DNA from: JACDAN01 sp035707105
GTDB lineage: Bacteria > Actinomycetota > Thermoleophilia > Gaiellales > Gaiellaceae
Assembly: GCA_035707105.1 (NCBI GenBank)
Contig: DASSUI010000008.1
Coordinates: 1-54,109, forward strand
Direction of reading: 5' to 3'
DNA: 54,109 nucleotides
Shown: piece after piece, positions 1 through 8,348 of the stretch
Layout of the letters: each line of letters opens with the position of its first letter
How positions within the stretch are numbered: position 1 is the first letter of the stretch
Position numbers and translations under genes: made by a program
Notes under the pieces: generated by a model
The model's input: the letters and a program-made list of their open reading frames with translations, nothing else
What the model was told of the DNA's origin: nothing
The model's database searches: none

Positions 1-669
1 GGCCGCGAGGCGTTCGCGATGGAGCTCGTCGAGGGCGAGACGATCGGCCGGCGCATCGTCCGCGACCCGCCGCCCGGGCTCGAGACCCAGCTCGCGGAGG
101 AGCTGGCCAAGATCCACGCGATCCCCTCGGAGCGGCTGCCGTTCCTCACCGGCGGAGACGTCCTCGACCGCTTTCAGCACGAGCTCGATGCCGTCGGCGA
201 GCCGCATCCGGCGATCGAGTACGGCCTCTGGTGGCTGCGAGAGCACCGTCCTGAGCCGCTCGACGACGTCGTCAGCCACGGCGACTTCCGGATCGGAAAC
301 GTCGTCGTCTCCGACCGCGGCCTCGAGTACCTGCTCGACTGGGAGTTCGCGCATCTGGCCGACCCGCGCGAGGATGTGGCCTGGCCGGTGGTTCGTGCCT
401 GGCGATTCGGCGCCGACGAGCGGCGGCTTGGCGGCGTCGGCGACGTCGGGCCGTACCTGCGGCGATACGCTGAGCTCACGGGCGTCGAGGTCGACGAGGC
501 CGAGCTGCTCTGGTGGGAGGTCCTCGGGAACGTCAAGTGGGCCGTGGGCTGCCTCACGCAGTGCCGACGGCATCTCACAGGGCTCGACCGGAGCGTCGAG
601 TACGCGGTGCTCGGCCGCATGGCAGCGGAGATGGAGTACGAGCTCCTCGACCTGATCGAGCATGCCTGA
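1..669 (+). CDS. APH-like phosphotransferase (5' truncated by window edge)
   Basis: The open frame runs in from base 1 (GREAFAMELVEGE), so the true start lies upstream and about 222 residues of the C-terminal part are visible. The Brenner-type motif SHGDFRIGNVVV and the later LLDWEFAHLADPREDVAW, which supplies the metal-binding Asp, are typical of the aminoglycoside phosphotransferase/choline kinase fold, especially the ACAD10/ACAD11-like kinases that act on hydroxyacyl-CoA-type or other small substrates. The stop overlaps the next gene, a DUF6285 protein, by 8 bases, which implies translational coupling. This pairing is common next to acyl-CoA dehydrogenase genes, so a role in acyl-CoA metabolism is more likely than antibiotic resistance. 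The substrate is not readable from the sequence. Confidence 0.85.
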   Translation, partial: GREAFAMELVEGETIGRRIVRDPPPGLETQLAEELAKIHAIPSERLPFLTGGDVLDRFQHELDAVGEPHPAIEYGLWWLREHRPEPLDDVVSHGDFRIGNVVVSDRGLEYLLDWEFAHLADPREDVAWPVVRAWRFGADERRLGGVGDVGPYLRRYAELTGVEVDEAELLWWEVLGNVKWAVGCLTQCRRHLTGLDRSVEYAVLGRMAAEMEYELLDLIEHA

Positions 670-970
670 CCGCCCGAACGCGCTCGAGCTGATCGAGGCC
701 GTGGCGGAGTTCCTCGCCGAGGAGGTTCTCCCGGCGGCCGAGGACCACCGGCTCAAGTTCCGCACGCTCGTGGCGCTCAACGCCCTGGGGATCGCGGCGC
801 GGGAGCTCCAGGCAAGTAACAACTTGTTACTTGAGCCCGACGAGGTTGCCGCGCTCGCCCGGCGGATTCGCGCCGGCGACCCGCCCGACGACGCTCTGCC
901 GCTGCTCAAGGAGCATGTGGCGGCGAAGCTTCGGATTTCGAACCCCGCCTCTCTCGAGAAGTACGAGTGA
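662..970 (+). CDS. DUF6285 domain protein
   Basis: A small 102-residue, mostly helical and acidic protein (MPDRPNALELIEAVAEFL at the N-terminus) of the DUF6285 type. Its ATG lies inside the end of the upstream kinase gene, and its own TGA overlaps the GTG of the next gene, so the three genes form one transcription unit. Family members are encoded beside APH-like kinases of the acyl-CoA dehydrogenase neighbourhood, which suggests an accessory subunit of that kinase. The molecular function is unknown. A run reading caagtaacaacttgttact near 814-832 is a nearly perfect short inverted repeat within the gene, AT-rich compared with its surroundings. Confidence 0.75.
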   Translation: MPDRPNALELIEAVAEFLAEEVLPAAEDHRLKFRTLVALNALGIAARELQASNNLLLEPDEVAALARRIRAGDPPDDALPLLKEHVAAKLRISNPASLEKYE

Positions 971-1623
971 CACGGCGGCGGATCTACCTGATGCGCCACG
1001 CGCAGGTGGCGTACTTCGAGCACGGCCGTCCGCTTCCGCCGGAGAGCGTCCCGCTCACCGACGAGGGGCGTGAAGAGGCACAGGCCGCGGCCGAGCTCCT
1101 GGCGGGGATCGCCTTCGACCGTGTGCTCACGAGCGGCCTTCCGCGCACCGTCGAGACGGCGCGCATCGTCGCGCCCCGGATCGAGCCGGAGGCGTGGCCG
1201 GAGCTCCGGGAGATCGAGCCGGGCCGGCTGAGCGAGATTCCCGAGGACGACCTCGAGCGCGCCTTCGTCGAGGCCTGGCGCGACATCGTGCCGGAGCAGG
1301 CACGGTTCCTCGGCGGCGAGAGTGTCGCCGAACTCCTCGACCGCGTCCTCCCGGCCGTCGAAAGGCTCCTCGCCGACGCGGACTGGGACATCGCGCTCGC
1401 CGTCCTGCACGGCGGGGTCAACCGCGCGATCCTCTCCTACGCGCTGACGCGCGGCCGCGCGTTCCTCGGCAACCTTGAGCAGTCGCCCGCCTGCATCAAC
1501 GTGCTCGACGTCGGCGACGACTGGGTGGTGCGCGCGATCAACGTCACGCCCATGGACCCCGCGCACCGAGGGCCGAGGCTGCGGACGATGGAGCAGCTGT
1601 GGGCCGAGTTCAGGCGGCCTTGA
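967..1623 (+). CDS. Histidine phosphatase family protein
   Basis: 218 residues starting at a GTG that overlaps the stop of the DUF6285 gene. The phosphoglycerate-mutase-like signature YLMRHAQ near residues 8-14 supplies the phospho-accepting histidine; PLTDEGREEA, TSGLPRTVETA and the second catalytic His in AVLHGGVNRAIL complete the branch-1 histidine phosphatase pattern. Substrates in this family range from sugar phosphates to small phosphoesters and cannot be told here. Being third in a unit with a small-molecule kinase, it might reverse or complete that kinase's chemistry, but that is inference. The 3' end overlaps the convergent tetR gene by 14 bases. Confidence 0.85.
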   Translation: MTRRRIYLMRHAQVAYFEHGRPLPPESVPLTDEGREEAQAAAELLAGIAFDRVLTSGLPRTVETARIVAPRIEPEAWPELREIEPGRLSEIPEDDLERAFVEAWRDIVPEQARFLGGESVAELLDRVLPAVERLLADADWDIALAVLHGGVNRAILSYALTRGRAFLGNLEQSPACINVLDVGDDWVVRAINVTPMDPAHRGPRLRTMEQLWAEFRRP

Positions 1624-2236
1624 GCCCGCGGAGGCTCTCCAGCCGCTCGCGGATCGCGCGCCGTGCGTGATCGAAGACGGCCGGGTCGCGGAAGAGCTGA
1701 TACTGCGCGTTGGACGCCTGTGCGAGCGCGTCGAGCTCGAAGGCGATCTCGCGGGCAGGGCGGTCGCGCCTCAGCTCACCCGCCTCCTGCGCCTGCTCCA
1801 CGGCGTGCTCGAGGTACGTGAGCCACGACCGGATCATCTCCTCGATGCGATCGCGCACCGGGCCGGGCTTGTTGTTGAACTCGAACGAGGTCGCCGCGAA
1901 GAAGCAGCCGCCGGGGAAGACCTGCCGCTCGCTGTAGGCGACCATGTGGTCGCAGAGCGCCCACACGCGGGCGAGCCCCCGCGGCGCGGCCCGCGCGGGC
2001 GCGATCACTTCGGCGACGAAGAGCTGCGCGGCGTGGTCGACGGTGGCGAGTTGGAGTCCCTGCTTCGATCCGAAGTGCGCGAACAGGCCGCTCTTGCTCA
2101 TCTCGGTCGCCTCCGCGAGGCGCCCGATCGAGAGCGGCTCGAGGCCTTCCTGGGTCGCCAGCTCCGCCGCGCGCGTCAGGATCGCGTCCCGGGTCCGTTC
2201 GCCCTTGGTCTTCCGCACGGTCGTTTGTATTTCCAT
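1610..2236 (-). CDS. TetR/AcrR family transcriptional regulator
   Basis: 208 residues from an ATG at 2236. The N-terminal helix-turn-helix (about residues 12-62) reads TRDAILTRAAELATQEG, then LSIGRLAEATEMSKSGLFAHFGSK, the classic TetR recognition helix. The C-terminal half is a ligand-binding helical domain with GGCFFAATSFEFNNKPG near the middle, similar to TetR_C proteins of the YhiV/TetR_C_6 sort. It is divergent from the VOC-thioesterase pair. The 67-base intergenic region holds a strong promoter for the VOC gene overlaid by a palindrome (2273-2294), so this protein most likely represses that operon and possibly itself. A minus-strand hexamer TAGAAT (2257-2252) is a candidate -10 for tetR. 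The inducer is unknown. Confidence 0.9.
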   Translation of the reverse strand: MEIQTTVRKTKGERTRDAILTRAAELATQEGLEPLSIGRLAEATEMSKSGLFAHFGSKQGLQLATVDHAAQLFVAEVIAPARAAPRGLARVWALCDHMVAYSERQVFPGGCFFAATSFEFNNKPGPVRDRIEEMIRSWLTYLEHAVEQAQEAGELRRDRPAREIAFELDALAQASNAQYQLFRDPAVFDHARRAIRERLESLRGLKAA

Positions 2237-2266
2237 GGTGCTCTGTGCCGGATTCTAACGCATGCC

Positions 2267-2295
2267 TTGACAGAAAAGTACGATCGTTCTATTCT
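2267..2295 (+). promoter_or_regulatory. Sigma-70-type promoter of the VOC-thioesterase operon
   Basis: A consensus -35 TTGACA (2267-2272) is separated by exactly 17 bases from a -10 TATTCT (2290-2295). Only eight bases separate the -10 from the ATG at 2304, so the transcript should start at or within a base or two of the start codon. Confidence 0.85.
2273..2294. promoter_or_regulatory. Probable TetR operator
   Basis: A 22-base imperfect palindrome centred at 2283/2284, with 9 of 11 positions paired and a perfect core ACGATCGT. It fills the -35 to -10 spacer and enters the -10, the usual position for steric repression. The GATCGTTC half is typical of many TetR operators. Confidence 0.7.
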
Positions 2296-2303
2296 CTGCC
2301 GTC

Positions 2304-2708
2304 ATGGAGATCGACCACATCACCGTGTACGTCGGCAACTACGAGGCAGGCAAGCGCTTCTATGAGGAGACACTCGCGCCGCTCGGGCTCGTCCCGCTCC
2401 TCGACTGGCCCGATGCCCGGCGGGTCTACTTCGGAAGGCCGGGCGAGCCGAGCTCGCTCTGGCTGATCGAGTCCGAGCTCGCGGCGGGCCGCCTCGAGAT
2501 CGCTCTCCCCGCCGACGACCCCGGCGCGATCCACGCGTTCTACGGCACAGCGATCGCGGCCGGAGCACGGTCCGAGTGGGAGCCGGGTGTCCGGCCCGAG
2601 TACCACCGGGACTACTACGCCGCCCGGGTGCTCGACTTCGACGGGAACTCGATCGAGGTCGTGTACCGCGGCGCCGCTGCCGAAGCGTTCGCGACCGAAG
2701 CGGCGTAG
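2304..2708 (+). CDS. VOC family (glyoxalase-like) protein
   Basis: 134 residues. The vicinal oxygen chelate fold is shown by the paired beta-alpha-beta-beta-beta modules: MEIDHITVYVGNYEAGKRFYEE at the start (metal-ligand His5) and a second module ending VLDFDGNSIEVVYRG, where the Glu is a likely metal ligand. The His in GAIHAFYG is a further candidate ligand. Such single-subunit VOC proteins include glyoxalases, dioxygenases and drug-binding or resistance proteins. The strong repressible promoter directly upstream and the thioesterase that follows 11 bases later suggest an inducible detoxification or catabolic unit. The ATG was chosen because it lies eight bases after the -10 and begins the conserved fold. 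Confidence 0.85.
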   Translation: MEIDHITVYVGNYEAGKRFYEETLAPLGLVPLLDWPDARRVYFGRPGEPSSLWLIESELAAGRLEIALPADDPGAIHAFYGTAIAAGARSEWEPGVRPEYHRDYYAARVLDFDGNSIEVVYRGAAAEAFATEAA

Positions 2709-2719
2709 GCTCCGCGCCC

Positions 2720-3106
2720 GTGGAGGATCTGGCGCAGATCGCGCCGCTCGCCGGGACGCTCGGGATCGAAGTCACGCACGCGGCCGCCGACGAGGTTCGC
2801 GGCGGCATGGACTGGGGACCCGAGAAGTGCACCGCCGGCGGCGTCCTCCACGGCGGCGCGCTGATGGCGTTAGCAGACACGCTCGGAGGCGTTTGCGCGT
2901 TCCTCAACCTCCCCGACGGCGCGACGGCGACGGCGACGGTCGAGTCGAAGACGAACTTCTTCCGCGCCGTCCGCGGCGGCCGCGTCGCGGCCACAACGCT
3001 GCCGCTCCACGTCGGGCGGACCTTCATCGTCGTCCAGACCGACGTCGTCGACGACGAGCAGCGCCGCGTCGCGCAGGTGACACAGACGCAGGCCGTGCTG
3101 CGCTAG
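2720..3106 (+). CDS. PaaI-type hotdog thioesterase
   Basis: 128 residues from a GTG at 2720. The hotdog-fold signature GGVLHGGALMALADTLGG, with the expected HGG turn and helix Asp, is clear, followed by TVESKTNFFRAV and the final strand VAQVTQTQAVLR. Members hydrolyse phenylacetyl-CoA or other small acyl-CoA thioesters in the cytoplasm. An upstream in-frame extension would run through the VOC gene and was rejected. A hexamer TAGGCT (2706-2711), which includes the VOC stop codon, ends eight bases before the GTG and could give this gene its own leaderless transcript. The 3' end shares the four bases CTAG with the convergent esterase gene. Confidence 0.85.
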   Translation: MEDLAQIAPLAGTLGIEVTHAAADEVRGGMDWGPEKCTAGGVLHGGALMALADTLGGVCAFLNLPDGATATATVESKTNFFRAVRGGRVAATTLPLHVGRTFIVVQTDVVDDEQRRVAQVTQTQAVLR

Positions 3107-4049
3107 ACCGCCGCGCGCAGGAACTCGTACTGCGACTCGTTCGCGGCTTCCGCGATCGCGAGCGCGAACAGGGTGAAGCCGTGCACCGCCTCGGGCCAAA
3201 CGCAGAGGTCGGCGCGGTTCCCGGCGGCGCGCCAGCGCGCCTCCAGGAAGAGTGAGTCGTCGAGGAGGGGGTCGAGGGCTGCGGCCGTGAAGAGCGCCGG
3301 CGGCAAGGAGTCGAGCTCGGCATACAGCGGCGAGAGGTCCGGGTCGCGGAGCTGCTCGAGCTCGCGGTTCCCCGCGAAGGACCGGCCGAACCAGTGCATT
3401 GTCGGCGTGGACAGGACCAGGAAGCGCTCGCCCCAGTTCCGCTGGCTCGGCGTCATCGAGAGGTCGTAGACGCCGTAGACGAGGTTCGCGGCGCTGAAGG
3501 CGCCGCGGATCCCGTGCCGGTCGCGGAGGCGCAGGAGCGTCGTGACCGAGAGGTGCGCTCCGGCCGACTCGCCGCCGATCGCGAGCCGCGGCGGGAGCCC
3601 GAGCTCGTCGAGTCCGCGCTCGAGGAGCCAGAGGACGGCGTCCTCGCAGTCGTCCGGCGCCGCCGGGTACGGGTGCTCCGGCGATAGCCGATAGCCGATG
3701 CTGATCGCGCAGAGTCCGGTCGCCTTCGCGAGCGAGGTCAGGCGGACGTCCTGCTCGTCGCACTCGCCCAGCACCCAACCGCCCCCGTGGATGTGCACGT
3801 AGACGCCGCGGGCCTCGCCCTCCGGTGCGAGCACGCGGACGCGAATTCCGCCGCCGCGCGTCGGGACGGGAACGTCCCGCGCGTGCGGCAGGAAATCCGG
3901 CGCGGGGAAGACGCTCCGGCCCTCGCGCCGCGCGAGCCTGGTCACCTCCGGCGGAATCAGATGGACCGGAGGCTGCGAATGGAGCAGCCGCGACAGTTCC
4001 TCGTTGAAGGCGCGGGCCTCAGCGAGCGCGGCCTCGTCGACGGCCCGGA

Positions 4050-4053
<4 letters not shown>
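3103..4053 (-). CDS. HSL-type alpha/beta hydrolase (carboxylesterase)
   Basis: 316 residues from a TTG at 4053 that overlaps the thiolase stop as TTGA. Oxyanion-hole motif HIHGGGWVLG, nucleophile motif GGESAG, acid region ALDPLLDD and the catalytic His in EAVHGFTLF match the hormone-sensitive-lipase esterase family, which hydrolyses short acyl esters. No signal peptide is seen, so it is cytoplasmic. It is the last gene of the transporter/acyl-CoA dehydrogenase/thiolase block, which suggests it releases or removes acyl groups in the same pathway. A longer reading frame upstream is open only because it is antisense-phase within the thiolase gene, and is not part of this protein. Confidence 0.85.
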
Positions 4054-5190
<1,137 letters not shown>

Positions 5191-5198
<8 letters not shown>

Positions 5199-6306
5199 AG
5201 GCGTTCTCCCCGGTGAGCGCGCGGCCGATGATCAGCTTCTGGATCTGGCTCGTGCCTTCGTACAGCGTCGTCACGCGTGCGTCACGCAGGTACTTCCCCA
5301 CCGGGTACTCGTCCACGTAGCCGTAGCCGCCGTGGACCTGGACGGCCGCGTTCGCCGCCCGGACCGCCGCCTCGCTCGCGTAGAGCTTCGCACCCGACGA
5401 CTCGAGCGTGTGCCTCGCGCCGGCGTCCGCGGCGAGCGCCGCCTTCCACGTGAGCAGCCGCGCCGCCTCGGTCTCGAGCGCGATCTCGGCGAGCAGCTCC
5501 TGGACGAGCTGAAAGGACGCGATCCGCCGGCCGAACTGCTGCCGCTCGCGCGCGTAGGCGAGCGAGGCATCGAGGCACCCCTGCGCGATCCCGACGCAGC
5601 CGGCGGCGAGCGAGATCCTGCCGTTGTCGAGGGCCGAGAAAGCGACCTTCAGGCCGCCGCCGACCTCCCCGAGGACCGCGTCGCCCGGCACGCGGACGCC
5701 GTCGAGCGTCAGCTCGCCGGTGTCCTGGGCGCGGAGCCCGAGCTTTCCCTTGATCTGCTTCGCAGAGAACCCATCCGACCCGGTCGGGACGAGGAAGCAC
5801 GTGATCCCGTCACTCGTCTGCGCGAACACGAGCGCGAGCGCCGCCCAGGTGCCCAGCGTGATGAAGACCTTCGAGCCGGAGATCGTCCACCCGTCGCCGT
5901 CGCGCTCGGCGCGAGTCGCGATGCTCGACGGGTCGGAGCCCGCGCCCGGCTCGGTCAGGGCGTAGCACCCGAGTGCCTCGCCCGACCCGAGCCGCGGGAG
6001 CCACTCCTGCCGCTGCTCGTCGGTGCCCCAGCGGCCGATGGTCTTGCCCACGAGCCCGACGTTCACGGAGACGATCCCCCTGACGGACGAGTCGGCCCGC
6101 CCGAGCTCTTCCATCACGAGGCAGTACGAGAGGGTGTCGAGCTCCCAGCCGGCGAGGAACCCGACCCCGGCGAGCTTCCCGACGATCGCGCGATCCATCG
6201 CCTCGGCGCGGTCCCAGTCCCTCGCGTGCGGTGCGATCTCGCGGTCGGCGAACTCTCGCGCCGAGCGGCGGATCAGCTCCTGCTCCGGTGTGAGCGTCAA
6301 GTCCAC
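5191..6306 (-). CDS. Acyl-CoA dehydrogenase
   Basis: 371 residues from a GTG. The FAD-dependent acyl-CoA dehydrogenase signature CYALTEPGAGSDPSS, the mid-domain strands and the C-terminal four-helix region with YVDEYPVGKYLRDARVTTLYEGTSQIQ are intact; the Glu in YEGTS is the usual catalytic base. It introduces the alpha-beta double bond in acyl-CoA esters and passes electrons to ETF. The sequence resembles short/branched-chain or glutaryl-type enzymes (N-terminal SVRGIVSVNVGLVGKTI), but the exact chain specificity cannot be read. It is followed directly by thiolase; no hydratase or hydroxyacyl dehydrogenase lies nearby, so those steps must be encoded elsewhere. Confidence 0.93.
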
Positions 6307-6313
6307 GAACGAC

Positions 6314-6339
6314 GACGGGGCCGCAGCCGCGACCCCGTC
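6314..6339. terminator. Hairpin between the solute-binding protein and acyl-CoA dehydrogenase genes
   Basis: GACGGGG and CCCCGTC form a perfect 7-bp stem around a 12-base GC-rich loop. There is no U-tract on the minus strand after it, so it may only attenuate transcription or protect mRNA ends rather than terminate. Confidence 0.35.
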
Positions 6340-6360
6340 ACTCCGTTGGTCGCCCGCGGC

Positions 6361-7626
6361 CTAGCGGCCCTTGTAGAGCGGGCTGATCTCGGTCCAGCTG
6401 CCGTTCGTGTATCGGAGAACCTTGCCCTGATCGAGGGGGAAGTGGTCGGTCCTGGTCGTCCTCGTCCGCACGCCCGGGAGGGTGTACGGGTTGACCCAGT
6501 TACGCCGCTGCGCCGCCGCCATGAGCGACCTCCGCGTCGGGTTCTTCCCCGCTGCGTACAGCAGCTTCACGAAGTCGTACGCGTTCGCGATCCCGTAGAA
6601 GTAGAACGAGTTGCGGATGTCCACGCCTCCCTCGGGGCCCCACTTGGACATGATGCGGCGGAACGACCGGATCGCGGGATCGTTGCGGTACTTCGGGTTC
6701 GTGTTGTTCTTCAGGTAGCCGGTGCTGACGGCGCCGTTGACATAGTCGGCCCCCGTCTGACGGGCAGCGGCGGCCATCACCTGGTCGGTCGCCGCGACCG
6801 AGTTGATGACGATCTGGTCCGGCCGCCACGCGAGCGCCCGACCCGTCCCGAGCGCGCGCACGGTCGGCGTTCCGGCCGTCGTCAGCAGGATCCAGGTGTC
6901 CGCGCCGGAGGCCTTCTGGCGCGCGATCTGCGACGCGTAGCTCGAGTCGGTCACCTCGTAGCCGAGCTCGGAGACGATCATGTTCGTGCGCCTGCCGAGT
7001 CCACTCTTGATCCCGCGGAGGTAGTCCTTCCCGTAGTCGTCGTTCTGGTAGAAGATCGCGATTCGTGCGCGCGGGCGGTTCTGGAGGATCCAGCGCGCGT
7101 AGACACGGCCCTCCGCGACGTAGTCCGTCTGCCAGCCCATCGTCCAGGGGAACTGTCGGTACTGCGTGCCCCAGTAGCTCGCCCCGGTGGCGATGTTGAG
7201 CTGCGGGATCCGGCGCTGGGTCAGGATCGGCCGGATGGCGAGGTTCGGCTCGGTTCCGAGCGTCCCGTAGATCGCGAAGACCTTGTCCTGCAGGATCAGC
7301 TGGTTCGTCAGCTGCACCGTCCGAGCGGGGTTGTACCCGTCGTCGTACGTCTTGAAGATGATCTGGCGCCCGTAGACGCCACGCTTCCCGTCGGGCCCCT
7401 TGCGCGCGTTCACGAAGCGGAAGTACGTCTCCATCCCGCGCGCGATCGGCGCATAGCCGGAGACCGGTCCGCTGAACGGGAAGGTCCCCCCGATCGTGAT
7501 CGACCTGCTCGTGATCCCTGGGTCGGCTGCCGGAGCCGCGCCGCCGTCGACGCGCGCGAACGCACCCGGCAGGCTCACCGTCAGCGCGCCGACGAGCGCG
7601 CCGGCCGCCAACAACAACTTTCTCAT
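6361..7626 (-). CDS. Branched-chain amino acid/amide-type ABC transporter solute-binding protein
   Basis: 421 residues, type I periplasmic-binding fold of the LivJ/LivK (HAAT) sort. A signal peptide covers about residues 1-25 (MRKLLLAAGALVGALTVSLP); there is no lipobox Cys, so membrane attachment is not evident. The first lobe begins SITIGGTFPFSGPVSGYAPI, and the region with YDDGYNPARTVQLTNQLI is typical of this family. The ATG has a strong GGAGGA Shine-Dalgarno. It lies downstream of livGFHM and a TetR gene and upstream of acyl-CoA dehydrogenase. The ligand is probably a carboxylate or amide that the downstream enzymes degrade, not necessarily leucine. A perfect palindrome sits in its promoter region. 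Confidence 0.9.
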   Translation of the reverse strand: MRKLLLAAGALVGALTVSLPGAFARVDGGAAPAADPGITSRSITIGGTFPFSGPVSGYAPIARGMETYFRFVNARKGPDGKRGVYGRQIIFKTYDDGYNPARTVQLTNQLILQDKVFAIYGTLGTEPNLAIRPILTQRRIPQLNIATGASYWGTQYRQFPWTMGWQTDYVAEGRVYARWILQNRPRARIAIFYQNDDYGKDYLRGIKSGLGRRTNMIVSELGYEVTDSSYASQIARQKASGADTWILLTTAGTPTVRALGTGRALAWRPDQIVINSVAATDQVMAAAARQTGADYVNGAVSTGYLKNNTNPKYRNDPAIRSFRRIMSKWGPEGGVDIRNSFYFYGIANAYDFVKLLYAAGKNPTRRSLMAAAQRRNWVNPYTLPGVRTRTTRTDHFPLDQGKVLRYTNGSWTEISPLYKGR

Positions 7627-7672
7627 GCCTTCCTCCTCGAGAACGCCACCGTGCGGGCAAGACTAATACAAC

Positions 7673-7691
7673 GCGTTACCGAAGGTAACGC
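7673..7691. promoter_or_regulatory. Perfect inverted repeat, likely operator of the adjacent TetR
   Basis: GCGTTACC-gaa-GGTAACGC is an exact 8-3-8 palindrome between the tetR stop and the solute-binding protein start. A minus-strand hexamer TAGTCT (about 7665-7660) can serve as -10 just downstream, so binding would block transcription of the solute-binding gene. The half-site GCGTTA recurs at the promoter of the tetR gene itself (8347-8342). Confidence 0.7.
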
Positions 7692-7696
7692 CACGA

Positions 7697-8329
7697 TCAC
7701 CGGTTCGCCGCGGCTCGCCGCAGCGCGGCGAAGCCGTCCCAGAGAACCGCCGTGAGGTACTCGACGAGCCGGTCGCGCGGGAGCGACCGTTTTTCGAGCC
7801 AGGAGGCGCCGGCCGCTCTCACCATGCCGATCACGCACTGGGCCCAGATCTCGCCGAACGTCGGATCCAGCCCCGCGCGCCGAACGCTCTCGTCGGCGGC
7901 GATCGTGCAGTGCGCGATGTGGCGGCGCCGGAACCCGGCGACGAGAGGCGCGGTGCGCGGCTGCTCTCCGGCGTGCAGGAGGAACCGGTACCGCTCGGGC
8001 TGCCGCTCGACGTACGAGAGGTACGCGTCGATCGTCGCCGCGAGCCGACTCCGCGGGTCGTCCGTCTCGACGGACGGGCGCAGCGCCCTGGCGAGCTCGT
8101 CGACGTAGCGCTCCGTCAACGCCTCGTAGAGGCCGTCCTTGTCGCCGAAGTGGCGGTAGAGCACCGGCTTCGTGATCCCGGCTTCGGCGGCGATCTCGTC
8201 CATCGAGACGCCCGGACCTGCGCGCTTGATGACGGTGTCCGCCGCGTCGAGCAGCTCCTCGCGCCGGCGCTCGCGGACGCGGGCGCGCTCGGCGTTTCGG
8301 CGTCTGATCGCTGCCGTCTCGATCGCCAT
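7697..8329 (-). CDS. TetR/AcrR family transcriptional regulator
   Basis: 210 residues from the ATG at 8329. The HTH region reads RRREELLDAADTVIKRAG then VSMDEIAAEAGITKPVLYRHFGDK, a textbook TetR DNA-binding domain, followed by the helical ligand domain with PERYRFLLHAGEQP. An upstream in-frame start at 8392 would overlap livM; the ATG at 8329 is preferred because TAACGT (8343-8338) ends eight bases before it. The gene sits between livM and the solute-binding protein gene. The palindrome just downstream (7673-7691) and the shared GCGTTA half-site at its own promoter indicate local control, plausibly sensing an acyl-CoA or the imported ligand. Confidence 0.9.
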   Translation of the reverse strand: MAIETAAIRRRNAERARVRERRREELLDAADTVIKRAGPGVSMDEIAAEAGITKPVLYRHFGDKDGLYEALTERYVDELARALRPSVETDDPRSRLAATIDAYLSYVERQPERYRFLLHAGEQPRTAPLVAGFRRRHIAHCTIAADESVRRAGLDPTFGEIWAQCVIGMVRAAGASWLEKRSLPRDRLVEYLTAVLWDGFAALRRAAANR

Positions 8330-8337
8330 CGGAATCG

Positions 8338-8347
8338 ACGTTAACGC
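8338..8347 (-). promoter_or_regulatory. Candidate leaderless -10 and half-operator of tetR
   Basis: On the minus strand the 10 bases read GCGTTAACGT. They contain the hexamer TAACGT, eight bases from the ATG, and the GCGTTA half-site also found in the 7673-7691 palindrome, which suggests autoregulation. Confidence 0.5.
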
Positions 8348-8348
8348 G

